Assembly: GCA_003164815.1 (NCBI GenBank)
Contig: PLUF01000015.1
Location: 1-37,057 of the forward strand
Length of the DNA stretch: 37,057 bases
Reading direction: 5' to 3'
Source: Candidatus Gagatemarchaeum stordalenia
GTDB lineage: Archaea > Thermoproteota > Nitrososphaeria > Nitrososphaerales > Gagatemarchaeaceae
The position numbers were made by a program, and so were the translations under genes. The first letter of the stretch is position 1. Each line of letters starts with the position of its first letter. Below are positions 15,248-24,045 of this stretch, piece after piece. The notes beneath the pieces were generated by a model that saw nothing but the letters and a program-made list of their open reading frames with translations, made no database searches and was not told the DNA's origin.

Positions 15248-17266
15248 TTGTCGAAGCCTCTAGGGGAGTTGTCAACTCGGGAGAAGACGTTCTCTCCCCC
15301 GATCAAGGAGATAATCCTAGAGAACTTCATGAGCTACGAGTACGCGAGGATACCGCTGACCGGAGGGCTCAACCTCATCGTCGGGCCCAACGGCGCGGGC
15401 AAGTCCTCCGTCCTCCTCGCCATCTCGGTCGCCTTCGGACAGGCGTACACCGAGAGGTCGAGGAAGCTCAGCGACCTGATACGGCGCGGGAAGGAAATCG
15501 CCAGGGTCTCGCTCATCTTCGACAACAGGGAGACGAGGGGGTCTAGGCCGATACCCTACTCCAAGTCCGACACGTTCATGCTTTCGCGCTACCTCCGGAA
15601 GGACGGCTCCTACTGGTACGAGGCGGACTACAAGGAGATAGACAAGAGCGAGGTCGTCAGGCTCCTCAGCGAGTTCGGGATCAACCCCGACAACCTCCTG
15701 ATCATCATGCACCAGGGGATGATAGAGGAGCTGGGCGCCATCTCCACCCAGCAGCGCCTCACGATGGTCGAGGAGGCCGTGGGGTTCCGCGAGTACCGGG
15801 AACGGATCTTCCAGTCGGAGGGGGACCTCAAGAGCATGATTAGCGAGGAGGGGTCGCTCATCCAGCTGATGGAGAACGCCAACCAGACGATCGAGTACTG
15901 GAAGCAGATCTACGACCGCTACCTGGAGAAGAAGAAGCTCTTGGACCACCGGGCGCTCCTTGGAAGGGAGCTGCTCTGGGCCCATGAGGGGAAGCTCCTC
16001 AAGTCGATCCAGTCCGTCCGCGAGAAGCTCGCGATGAAGAGGGAGAGCCTCGACGACATCACCGAGCAGCAGCAGAGAGCGGGGGTGGAGTCGGAGGCGC
16101 TGCACCGCGCCCTCCTCGACAGGCAGGTCGAGCTCGGGAAGCTCTACGGGGCCGTTGTCAGGGCGGAGAAGGAGCGGGCCGGAGACGAAGGCGCGCGGGG
16201 AGCGATGGAGACGCTCAGGGCGGAGCTCGAGGCCATCAGGGAGGACCTCCGCGACCTCAAGTCCAGCGCGGACCCGAAGAAGCTGAAGCATATTCAGGAG
16301 TTCCTGGACTTCTCCTCGCAGAGCTCGAAGAGCACCTCCGAGGACGCGGGCCGGAAGAAGGTCGAGCTGGACAGGGAGGTCGCGTCGTTGCAGGCCGAGC
16401 TCGGAGGAGTCGAGGACATAATCAAGAAGACGACCGACGAGTACATCTCCCAGCGGGTCAAGTTCGAGGTGCTCGCGTACCGGATTAAGATCACAGAGTC
16501 GGAGATCAGGGAGCTGGAGAGGTCCGAGAAGGAGGTGGTGGGGGAGCTCGAGGCGCTCAAACCAGAGCTTGAGAGGGCGGGCGAGAGGCTTGTCACGGAG
16601 AGGCAGCCGTACGAGGTCTCCGAGGAGCTGAAGCTAGTCTCTGCCCAGATCCAGAAGCTGCAGGACCTCCCCGAGGACGCGGAGCGGATCTACAAGGACT
16701 ACATGGGGAACATCGAGGGCCTGAAGGACAAGCTCACCCAGCTCCAGGAGAACAAGGGGCTGATGCTCAGGGAACTCGACGAACGGAAGAAAGTGTGGCG
16801 GACGGCGATCCAGAACCTCATCGACGAGATAACACCAGTCTACCAGCAGGTCCTCTCGACCGTCGGCGCGACCGGGGCCATAAGGCTCGAGGAGGGGGAC
16901 AGCATAGAGGAGACGGGCTTCCAGCTCTTGGTGGGCTACAAGGGGGCGCCTGCCAGCGTGCTCGACCCATACACGCAGAGCGGGGGAGAGCGGTCGGTCG
17001 CCCTCGTCGCGTTCATCCTCTCGCTCCAGAGCAGGATAATATCGCCGCTGAGGGCGATGGACGAGTTCGACATACACATGGACCCCAAGAACCGGGAGGC
17101 GATCTTCAAGATGATACTCTCGGGGTCGAAGCAGAACAGCAACTCCCAGAACATCGTCATCACGCCCTCGATAATAGCGGTGATCGACAGGTCGGCCCAC
17201 GTCATAACTGTCCAGTCGGTTCACGGAGCCTCTGAGGTGAAGGAGTTTGCCGGAAAAGGAAGATAA
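15248..17266 (+). CDS. short SMC-family ATPase with Smc5/6-like heads
   Basis: This SMC-type ATPase is expected to act on DNA by ATP-driven entrapment. The N-terminal head has IKEIILENFMSYE, Walker A GPNGAGKSS (46-54), a DLIRRG segment as in Smc6 and a Q-loop region around Q156 with NLLIIMHQG. Coiled coil runs from about 190 to 540. The C-terminal head has the signature QSGGERSV (about 577) and Walker B followed by SPLRAMDEFDIHMDPKNRE (about 599-617), strikingly like the Smc6 pattern (RALDEFDVFMD...NR), then VITPS like Smc5/6 ITP. At 672 residues it is about 60% of a normal SMC. No hinge domain or CXXC zinc hook is visible; the coil breaks near 340-360. Starts at TTG 15248. It overlaps the next gene by 20 nt. 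Confidence 0.85.
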   Translation: MSKPLGELSTREKTFSPPIKEIILENFMSYEYARIPLTGGLNLIVGPNGAGKSSVLLAISVAFGQAYTERSRKLSDLIRRGKEIARVSLIFDNRETRGSRPIPYSKSDTFMLSRYLRKDGSYWYEADYKEIDKSEVVRLLSEFGINPDNLLIIMHQGMIEELGAISTQQRLTMVEEAVGFREYRERIFQSEGDLKSMISEEGSLIQLMENANQTIEYWKQIYDRYLEKKKLLDHRALLGRELLWAHEGKLLKSIQSVREKLAMKRESLDDITEQQQRAGVESEALHRALLDRQVELGKLYGAVVRAEKERAGDEGARGAMETLRAELEAIREDLRDLKSSADPKKLKHIQEFLDFSSQSSKSTSEDAGRKKVELDREVASLQAELGGVEDIIKKTTDEYISQRVKFEVLAYRIKITESEIRELERSEKEVVGELEALKPELERAGERLVTERQPYEVSEELKLVSAQIQKLQDLPEDAERIYKDYMGNIEGLKDKLTQLQENKGLMLRELDERKKVWRTAIQNLIDEITPVYQQVLSTVGATGAIRLEEGDSIEETGFQLLVGYKGAPASVLDPYTQSGGERSVALVAFILSLQSRIISPLRAMDEFDIHMDPKNREAIFKMILSGSKQNSNSQNIVITPSIIAVIDRSAHVITVQSVHGASEVKEFAGKGR

Positions 17267-18005
17267 GAAGCTCGAGGACATCCTCCGCCTGATCGAGCTC
17301 TGCAAGTCGGTCCAGTCGTCGAGCGTCAACCCCTTCGAGGTCGACATCAAGGAGAAGCTGATGATGCTAAAGAAGCACCTCCCGGAGTGGCAGCTGATCG
17401 ACGTCATGCTGAAGGACTCGGAGGCGCTCCAGCAGCTCGTGGGGATCGTCAGGCTGCAGGACCAGTGGATCAAGCATCGCGCTTCGTCACTGTACATCGA
17501 CCCCATGCTCCTCGAGCTCAAGATCCGGCTCCTGACCCGCGAGGACCTGGCCGACAGCTTCGTCAAGTGCTGGCACCCCGTCGCCCAGGTCGACCAGCTT
17601 ACGGCGCGGGGGCTGGAGAAGGCGTTCACCTACTGGCGGGACCTCATCCCCTTGTCCGAGCGGTTCAGGGATGGTCTGGGCAACTACGCCGTCGCCCCCG
17701 GTCAGTTGAACTTCGACGAGCTGCAGGCGCTCAACATCTTCACGAAGGAGGAGTTCGAGACCCGGCTGAACGCGATTCACGGGGAGCTGGTCCAGAAGGC
17801 CGCGGGCGGAGAGATGGACTACAGGCGATTCATAGGCGCCCCGACGTTCGAGGAGACCGCGGTCCGCGCCTACCTCGTCGCGTTCGTGGTGACAGAGGGG
17901 CGGGCGACCATCAGGGTCGACCCTCTCACCGAGGAGATATTCCTCTCGTCGACGGACGGACCTGCCGGGACTGAGACGAAGTCGGTGGCGATAGCGATAA
18001 CATGA
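17247..18005 (+). CDS. probable kleisin (ScpA-like) of the SMC-like complex
   Basis: This 252-residue protein has a kleisin-like layout. The N-terminal helical region LRLIELCKSV then NPFEVDI resembles the archaeal ScpA pattern (LVELAKKG then DPWDIDI), followed by a helix like PMLLELKIRLLTRED, matching the ScpA ILLxxKSRxLLP helix. A variable middle is followed by a C-terminal winged-helix-like segment from about 205 (TAVRAYLVAFVVTEGRATI). Kleisins bridge the two SMC heads and bind KITE proteins. It starts at TTG 17247, inside the end of the SMC gene, behind GAGGTGAAGGAG. The next gene overlaps by ATGA. The family call rests on pattern plus context; an unrelated accessory protein is possible. 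Confidence 0.62.
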   Translation: MPEKEDKKLEDILRLIELCKSVQSSSVNPFEVDIKEKLMMLKKHLPEWQLIDVMLKDSEALQQLVGIVRLQDQWIKHRASSLYIDPMLLELKIRLLTREDLADSFVKCWHPVAQVDQLTARGLEKAFTYWRDLIPLSERFRDGLGNYAVAPGQLNFDELQALNIFTKEEFETRLNAIHGELVQKAAGGEMDYRRFIGAPTFEETAVRAYLVAFVVTEGRATIRVDPLTEEIFLSSTDGPAGTETKSVAIAIT

Positions 18006-18556
18006 GCACTGGCGACGGAGAGAGAGCCCTGCTGGAGAGGAAGATGAGGAAGGCGCTGCAGGTCCTGATACTCCAGAGAGGCAGGAACCCTGGCGTGAAG
18101 GGCTGGGAGATGAAGAGGTACCTGGGCAAGGACTACAAGACGATCCTACAGGTGCTGTCGGGGGACCTGAAACAGCTGGGGATGGAGGTTCACGAGGTCC
18201 CGGGGATCGAGGGCACGGACGACTCGACGAGGTTCCTCCTGAGGTTCAGGGAGAGCCCGACGCTCAGCGAGGCCGAGAGCGCGGGATTCCGCATCGACGA
18301 CCTGGCGGTGCTCGCTTCGTCGATCGCAATGATCAACTCCCGACAGGGGCGGGTGGGCCGCAAGGAGCTCGAGACCTTCCTCAGGGAGAAGTTCCCTCGC
18401 TGGAGGGTGGACTACTCCCTGGAGCGGTTCATCAAGCGCGGCTACCTCGACCAGGACGAGAAGGGCCTCCTCCGGATCGGCTGGAGGACGAGGGCCGAGG
18501 TCGACGAAAAGTCTCTCATGACGCTGATTCTGGCGCGGGGAGAGGCTGCTCCTTGA
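18002..18556 (+). CDS. double winged-helix protein, MAGE/Nse3-like (KITE) subunit candidate
   Basis: The 184 residues appear to form two winged helices: about 10-85 (ALQVLILQRGRN, then LKQLGMEVHEVP, then a strand FLLRF) and about 95-170 (DDLAVLASSIAMINSRQG, then LERFIKRGYLD). This order mirrors MAGE/Nse3: a helix rich in L/V, an FGxxLxEV-like segment with the strand ending YxL, and a GLLxxxLxxIxxNG helix followed by a lineup ending in QxYLxY. KITE proteins (Nse1/Nse3, ScpB, MukE) bind kleisins, and this gene directly follows a kleisin candidate with an ATGA overlap. A plain DNA-binding winged-helix protein is the alternative. The operon probably ends here. Confidence 0.6.
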   Translation: MSTGDGERALLERKMRKALQVLILQRGRNPGVKGWEMKRYLGKDYKTILQVLSGDLKQLGMEVHEVPGIEGTDDSTRFLLRFRESPTLSEAESAGFRIDDLAVLASSIAMINSRQGRVGRKELETFLREKFPRWRVDYSLERFIKRGYLDQDEKGLLRIGWRTRAEVDEKSLMTLILARGEAAP

Positions 18557-18569
18557 CCTCACCCATTAT

Positions 18570-18576
18570 TTTAAAT
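18570..18576 (+). promoter_or_regulatory. box A of the glutamate synthase genes
   Basis: TTTAAAT begins 31 nt before the GTG at 18601, giving a likely leaderless message and marking the border to the SMC operon. Confidence 0.5.
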
Positions 18577-18600
18577 CCGAGCCGGCGGTAGCCAGCAGTA

Positions 18601-20952
18601 GTGTCCACAGTCAACAATCTGAGCAGGGGCCGGACAATCGAGGTTGTCAGCTACCTGCCCATCCCGCCCTCCAGGTCGAAGGAGTTTTGGACAAAGTGGA
18701 AGATCCAGCACATCAGGCAGCTTGCGACGACCGGCCAGGCCACCAGCGAACTGGTGATCCCTGACTCCGAGCGGACGCAGCGCGTCCTCGACAAGCTTCG
18801 CCTGAAGTTCACCCCCGGTCGGAATTCTCCGGATCCGGTCCGGATTCGCGTCCCGCTCTTCGGGGGATCGGACCTCTCCCTCGCCTCCCCGCTCTACCTC
18901 GGCGACATGTCCTTCGGAGCCCTCTCGGGGACGCCGAACATCGCCATAGCGAAGGCGGCGGACATCACGGAGGTCATCGCCGGGACGGGCGAGGGCGGGC
19001 TGCTCAAGGAGGTCGCCGACTGCTCCAGGATCACCGTCCAGTGGGCCTCGGCGAGATTCGGGGTCACGATTTCATCGCTCACCAAGGGACAGGCGGTCGT
19101 GATTAAGATAGGACAGGGTGCCAAGCCTGGGATAGGAGGCCACCTCCCCGGAGTCAAGGTCACCGAGCCGATATCCGAGACGAGGAGGATCCCCCTAGGG
19201 AAGGACGCGATCTCACCAGCCCCCCATCACGACATCTACTCGATAGAGGACCTCGGCCAGAGGATTCTCGGGCTGAAGGAAGCGACCCGCAAGCCAATCT
19301 TCGTGAAGGTCGGCGCGACGAACTACATCCCGTACATCGCCTCGGGAATCGCGAGGATGGGCGCAGAAGGCATCATCATCGACGGGGCGGGGGCAGGAAC
19401 GGGCGCGGCCCCCTCTGTGGTGAAGAACAATGTGGGGATACCCATTGAGCTCGCGACCGCATCAGTCGACGCCATCCTCCGGAAGGAGGGGCTGAGGAAG
19501 GGCTTCACGGTGATAGCCGCCGGGAGGGTCAGCACGCCCGAGGACTCCCTGAAGCTCATGGCGCTTGGCGCCGACGTCACCAGTCTCGGAACCGCCACCC
19601 TGATGGCGCTCGGATGTCTGATGGTCCACAAGTGCCACATCGGCTACTGCCCAGCGGTCCTCACGAACAAGATATCCCCGAACCAGGCTAGGTCGCTCTC
19701 GCTCCAGCAGTCGATTAAGTGGATGGTGAATCTCATCAACGGCTGGAACGCAGAGATGAAGATGCTACTCGAGCAGATGGGCGTCTCCGACATCCAGGAG
19801 CTCATCGGGCGGCGCGACCTGTTATCACACGGAGCGCTGAACGAGGAGACCGCTTCGATACTCGGCTTCGAGACCTCAGGGTACAGGACGAGGAGCGACG
19901 TCCACGGCTACTCCCGCCTCCCAGAGGGGCAGTATCTCTGGCCCCCGCAGCGGATCGGCATACTCAGGGACATGGCCGGGACAACCGGCAAGTTCCCCGC
20001 AGAGTCGGAGATCTCGAGCATGGGCACGAACAGCCCTCCGTTCATCGACGAGCCGGTGCGCCTCTCCGACTGGCTCGTATCTGACGGCGCGCAGGTGACC
20101 CGTCCGAGCATCGACCCCTACAGGGAGGAGATCGAGATATCCACGTACATCGGCGGGACCGGCCTGAGGCTCTCGTCACCGTTCTTCTTTACCCATCTAC
20201 CGAAGTCCGTGCCCGCGAGCGTCGTCTCGATTTTCGCGAAGGTCGCCTCGGCGATGGGGCTGCTCCTCGACGTCGACGACGCAGGCGCCGCTGACCTGGG
20301 GCCCTACAGGGAGCGCTTGATCAGCGATGTCGAGTCAGGCCTCGAGTCCCGGGTTCGCACCATCCGACTCGAATGGTTCCTAGGGGACCCCGAGACCAAG
20401 TCCCGCGTGAGCAGCCTCGCAAAGGACGGTGTGAAGGTGCTCCTCCGGTCGCCCACATCGTGGTCGGCCATCGCCTCCATCACCAAGCTGCTCAGGCCCG
20501 AGGAGGGCTTCTCGGGGATCATACTGGACGAAGATGAGATCGGGTCTGATATGCAGATTGAGGCCGCAGTCTCGCTTCTCGACCGGGAGCTGAAGGAGCA
20601 CGGGGTGAGGGGCAGGCTGAACATTGTAGCCGAGAGCAACGGAATCCGTGGCTCTGACGACGTCTTCAAGATAGTGGCACTGGGAGCGGACTGCGTAGGG
20701 ATGGGCAAGGCTGCGCTACTCGCGATTGGCGTTGAGGAGGGAGACCGCGAGATGATCCTTGACGCGAGGGCGAACCAGAGGCTCGAGAACTTCGTCTCGG
20801 CGACCCAGAAGGACATCAAGCTCCTGGCGGGCGCGGCGGGGATCAGCAACATCAACTCCACCCTGACAGGCAACAGGGAGTTGCTCCGCTCGATCGACCT
20901 CGACCCTTCGTCGCGAATCGAGCTCGGAGTGAAGCCGGCGGGAGCTGCCTGA
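18601..20952 (+). CDS. glutamate synthase FMN-domain protein with a degenerate second barrel
   Basis: This is the archaeal-type large-subunit core of glutamate synthase, converting 2-oxoglutarate and ammonia to glutamate. The FMN/2-oxoglutarate barrel spans about 80-430: SPLYLGDMSFGALSG, GEGGLLKE, KIGQGAKPGIGG, VKVGATN, DGAGAGTGA, AGRV. The [3Fe-4S] cysteines are present as C339, C345 and C350. After a linker (400-500), residues about 510-760 look like a second, degraded barrel: they retain segments parallel to the first (FAKVAS..., GIILDEDEIG, NIVAESNGIRGSDDVFKIVALGADCVGMG) but lack the cysteines and the glycine-rich loops. At 783 residues it is much longer than usual archaeal GltB cores (about 500). 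The amidotransferase is the next gene. It starts at GTG. Confidence 0.87.
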   Translation: MSTVNNLSRGRTIEVVSYLPIPPSRSKEFWTKWKIQHIRQLATTGQATSELVIPDSERTQRVLDKLRLKFTPGRNSPDPVRIRVPLFGGSDLSLASPLYLGDMSFGALSGTPNIAIAKAADITEVIAGTGEGGLLKEVADCSRITVQWASARFGVTISSLTKGQAVVIKIGQGAKPGIGGHLPGVKVTEPISETRRIPLGKDAISPAPHHDIYSIEDLGQRILGLKEATRKPIFVKVGATNYIPYIASGIARMGAEGIIIDGAGAGTGAAPSVVKNNVGIPIELATASVDAILRKEGLRKGFTVIAAGRVSTPEDSLKLMALGADVTSLGTATLMALGCLMVHKCHIGYCPAVLTNKISPNQARSLSLQQSIKWMVNLINGWNAEMKMLLEQMGVSDIQELIGRRDLLSHGALNEETASILGFETSGYRTRSDVHGYSRLPEGQYLWPPQRIGILRDMAGTTGKFPAESEISSMGTNSPPFIDEPVRLSDWLVSDGAQVTRPSIDPYREEIEISTYIGGTGLRLSSPFFFTHLPKSVPASVVSIFAKVASAMGLLLDVDDAGAADLGPYRERLISDVESGLESRVRTIRLEWFLGDPETKSRVSSLAKDGVKVLLRSPTSWSAIASITKLLRPEEGFSGIILDEDEIGSDMQIEAAVSLLDRELKEHGVRGRLNIVAESNGIRGSDDVFKIVALGADCVGMGKAALLAIGVEEGDREMILDARANQRLENFVSATQKDIKLLAGAAGISNINSTLTGNRELLRSIDLDPSSRIELGVKPAGAA

Positions 20953-20953
20953 G

Positions 20954-23110
20954 ATGGACCTGGACGGCATCGCCTTCGACAGGAGGTTCGGCCAGCCGGT
21001 CGTAAAGGACGGATGCGGCGTCTTCGGGATGCTCAGGAAGGCCGGCTCGCCCCTCATACCCAACAGCGCTGCGATAAACGGAATATCGTGCATAAAGTAC
21101 AGGGGCAGCGATCTCGGCGCAGGGTATGCGGCCTTCAGGACCCCCGAGGTTCCCGGAGGGGCACCGTATAGGATACAGGCCTTCGTGACGACGGAGAGCG
21201 TCGCGAACCGGATCAGAGGCGTGCTCGAGGAGAGCATCGGCCCGGTGGACGGATCCAGGATCAGGAGAGTCGACAAGAGGAGGACTGACCTCGTCGTCTG
21301 GGAGGCGAACGTGACGCCCCGTCTGGAGGACTCAGACGACATGGTCGAGAAGGCGGTAGACTCGGTCAACTCATCGCTCTTTAGGGACGGCTTCGAAGGC
21401 CGCGTCTTCTCCTACGGCCGGTATCTCAGCGTCTACAAGGAGGTGGGCTTCCCGGCCGAGGTCGCCGGCATGTGGGGGCTCGACAGGGAGGAGGGCGGCG
21501 CGGACATGTGGCTGGCCCACACCAGGCAGCCGACGAACTCGCCGGGGTCGCTGCCCATCTGGTCCCACCCGTTCGCGTCGATGAACACGGCCATCGTCCA
21601 CAATGGCGACATCAGTTCCTACGGCTCGAACATGGAACTGCTCAACTCCTGGGGCATCAAGAGCCACGTCGGCACCGACAGCGAGGTGATCGCCCAGCTC
21701 CTCGACCACCTCCTGAGAGTAGACGGCCTAAGCATGAGCGACGCAGCTAGGGTCCTTACGAACCCCTTCGAGAGGAACATCGCGCCAGCCGTGCGTGACC
21801 TCCTGTACCGGTACCGGGGCGCGAGGCTCGATGGGCCGTTCGCGGTCGTCGCAGGGTACGCTGACGGGAAGGACACATACCTGGTCGCTATGACGGACAG
21901 GTCGAAGTTCAGGCCGCTGCTCGTAGGCGAGGACGCCGAGTACTTCTACGTGGCCAGCGAAGAGAACCAGATAAGGAACCGCTCAAAGCACGCGAAGATC
22001 TGGACGCCCGAGCCGGGGGCCTTCTTCATAGCATCACTCCGGCAGGGGATGATCGAGCCGGGCACGGAGAGGAGCCTGGACACGCAGACTTCCGCCCTGA
22101 CGACACAGATGCCACATAGCTCGGCGAGGCGCGTCGAGACCGTCGACGCGACGGGGAAGGGGTTCAGGGAGCTCAACGAGTCAATCAGGGCGGCGCACTC
22201 CCGAGGCGATAAGGGGATCGTCATCGAGAACTGCTCCGGCCAGCGGTACCTGGGAATCGGAATAACCCCCAAGGCCGAGGGGCGCGAAGAGCCGTTCAAG
22301 ATACAGATTACCGGTTTCCCCGGCAACTGTCTGGCCAACCTGAACGACGGGGCGACTTTCGAGGTGTTTGGCAACGTTGCCGACGACCTGGCCGACACGA
22401 TGCAGTCCGGCTCCATCATAGTTCACGGCAATTCCCGGGACGTCACGGGCCAGGCCATCCAGGGCGGCAGCATCTTCGTCCGCGGCACCGTCGGGAACAG
22501 GGCCGCGATACAGATGCGGGAGTACGAGAAGCACCGCCCGTTCCTCGTGGTCGGAGAGACGGCCGACGACTATCTGGGCGAGTACATGGCCGGCGGGGTA
22601 GTGATAGCGCTGAACCTCTCGGACTCGAAGAGACCCGCGAGGAACTACATCGGTACCGGGATGGTCGGAGGCAGGATCTACATCAGGGGGAGGATCGGCG
22701 ACGAACAGGTGGGCCTGATACCTCAGCGCGAGGACGTCCTGCGGTACCTCCACTCCCAGACCCTCGACGGGATCCTCCCCGCGGCGGTCTACGATGAGAT
22801 TACACGCGCAGCGTACCCCAGCGTCCAGCTGCTCGCGAAGACCCTCCCGGAGGCCCTCATGACGAGGGTGCTGGTGCTCTTCTTCTCAACCAAGTACACC
22901 AAGCCCGTCACGATCGAGCTCAGACACCTCGGCGACGAGGACCTGAGCGTCATCGGCCCGAAGCTCCAGGAGTTCTTCGAGGCCTTCGCGATCCCTGCAG
23001 AGACGAGACAGAAGGTGCTCGCGTCCGAGTTCAGCGTGATCCGGGTGAAGGAGGAGAAGGAGAAGAAGGAGATGCACGTGCCGCCGCAGGAGACACCCGT
23101 AGAGGAGTAG
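20954..23110 (+). CDS. glutamate synthase amidotransferase plus GXGXG domain
   Basis: The N-terminal class II (Ntn) glutaminase supplies ammonia to the FMN protein encoded just upstream. The catalytic Cys is C21 in DGCGVFG. It is not at position 1 or 2, so 20 residues must be removed, or the family tolerates a propeptide. Other hallmarks are AHTRQPTNS, HNGDISSYG and GTDSEVIAQLL. A GXGXG beta-helix domain follows (about 430-620: GNVADDLADTMQSGSIIVHG, then repeats of GG-I-VRG type), as in the C-terminus of GltS alpha. The last 90 residues end in a lysine-rich tail. The two genes are 1 nt apart. The pair splits functions that bacteria fuse in one GltB chain. Confidence 0.88.
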   Translation: MDLDGIAFDRRFGQPVVKDGCGVFGMLRKAGSPLIPNSAAINGISCIKYRGSDLGAGYAAFRTPEVPGGAPYRIQAFVTTESVANRIRGVLEESIGPVDGSRIRRVDKRRTDLVVWEANVTPRLEDSDDMVEKAVDSVNSSLFRDGFEGRVFSYGRYLSVYKEVGFPAEVAGMWGLDREEGGADMWLAHTRQPTNSPGSLPIWSHPFASMNTAIVHNGDISSYGSNMELLNSWGIKSHVGTDSEVIAQLLDHLLRVDGLSMSDAARVLTNPFERNIAPAVRDLLYRYRGARLDGPFAVVAGYADGKDTYLVAMTDRSKFRPLLVGEDAEYFYVASEENQIRNRSKHAKIWTPEPGAFFIASLRQGMIEPGTERSLDTQTSALTTQMPHSSARRVETVDATGKGFRELNESIRAAHSRGDKGIVIENCSGQRYLGIGITPKAEGREEPFKIQITGFPGNCLANLNDGATFEVFGNVADDLADTMQSGSIIVHGNSRDVTGQAIQGGSIFVRGTVGNRAAIQMREYEKHRPFLVVGETADDYLGEYMAGGVVIALNLSDSKRPARNYIGTGMVGGRIYIRGRIGDEQVGLIPQREDVLRYLHSQTLDGILPAAVYDEITRAAYPSVQLLAKTLPEALMTRVLVLFFSTKYTKPVTIELRHLGDEDLSVIGPKLQEFFEAFAIPAETRQKVLASEFSVIRVKEEKEKKEMHVPPQETPVEE

Positions 23111-23118
23111 ATGGCAAG

Positions 23119-24036
23119 ATGCCCGAAAAGACCTCCGACATCTGGTGGCTCTTCTCCAGGCAGACGGTGGTCATCTCGACCAAGGAGAGCGTCCTGAACG
23201 CCGCCATGCTCATGAAGAACCGGAACTTCAGGCACCTCCCCGTGATAGCCGAGTCCGGAAAGATACTCGGGATCATCTCAGTCCAGGACATAATTGACTC
23301 GCTCAACCTCACGATGGAGTCCTTCGCCACGGCCGAGGACGTGAAGGTCTCTCTCCAGATTCCCGTGGAGCACCTGATGACGGTGCAGCCCATAGCAGTG
23401 GAGCCCGGCGACGGCCTGCGGGAGGTCATCAAGAAGTTCTCCTTCCACAACGTCGGCGCCCTCCCCGTGGTCAACATGCTCGGGGTCGTCGAGGGGATCA
23501 TAACGCTCAGGGACCTGGTCAGCCTGATGGGGACGAGCTCGTCTCCGCTGAATGTGCAGGTCTCAGAGATCATGAACTCCAACGTCACGACCGCGGGGCC
23601 CGGCACGACCCTCGGCCAGGCCGTGAAGCTGATGTCCGAGAAGAGGGTCAGGCGGCTCCCGGTGGTCACGGAGGGCGGCGAGCTCAGCGGCGTTCTCACG
23701 AACAAGGACGTCATAAGGCACATCGCCCGGATCATGAACGGGGGCCCCAGTTCTCCGGGTTTCGACCGACGCATCTCCGAGCTGATGACCGCCGACGTGA
23801 TAACCATCGGGAGCGAGGAGGACGTCCGCGTCGCAGCGAACCAGATGACCACCTTCGGGGTCGGCGGGCTGGTCGTCAACGACCTCCCGTCGCACAAGAT
23901 AGGGCTCGTCACGGAGAGGGACCTTATCCGCACCCTCCCGTCCAAGAGGGGCATCGACTTCCTGATGAGCTCGATGCAGTACGAGACGGAGGCGGAGGAC
24001 GCGATGTCCAGGGTCCGCTCCTTCACTCAAGACTGA
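23119..24036 (+). CDS. four-CBS-domain protein
   Basis: The protein carries four CBS repeats (two Bateman modules) over 305 residues, each with the LPVV-like strand and a G(I/V)I(S/T) turn followed by D(I/L)I helices; examples start near 15, 85, 150 and 225. CBS pairs bind adenosine nucleotides or S-adenosylmethionine and regulate partner proteins. It follows the glutamate synthase pair by 8 nt, behind a GAGGAG ribosome-binding site, so it may sense energy or nitrogen status for that enzyme. It has no extra catalytic domain. It converges with the helicase gene 9 nt further on. Confidence 0.85.
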   Translation: MPEKTSDIWWLFSRQTVVISTKESVLNAAMLMKNRNFRHLPVIAESGKILGIISVQDIIDSLNLTMESFATAEDVKVSLQIPVEHLMTVQPIAVEPGDGLREVIKKFSFHNVGALPVVNMLGVVEGIITLRDLVSLMGTSSSPLNVQVSEIMNSNVTTAGPGTTLGQAVKLMSEKRVRRLPVVTEGGELSGVLTNKDVIRHIARIMNGGPSSPGFDRRISELMTADVITIGSEEDVRVAANQMTTFGVGGLVVNDLPSHKIGLVTERDLIRTLPSKRGIDFLMSSMQYETEAEDAMSRVRSFTQD

Positions 24037-24045
24037 GTGAGCCGG

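Noticed and set aside
13630-18556. Mre11-Rad50 pair
   Set aside because: The phosphoesterase is of the short COG1407 type and is transcribed away from the ATPase. The ATPase has no zinc hook and its head motifs resemble Smc5/6.
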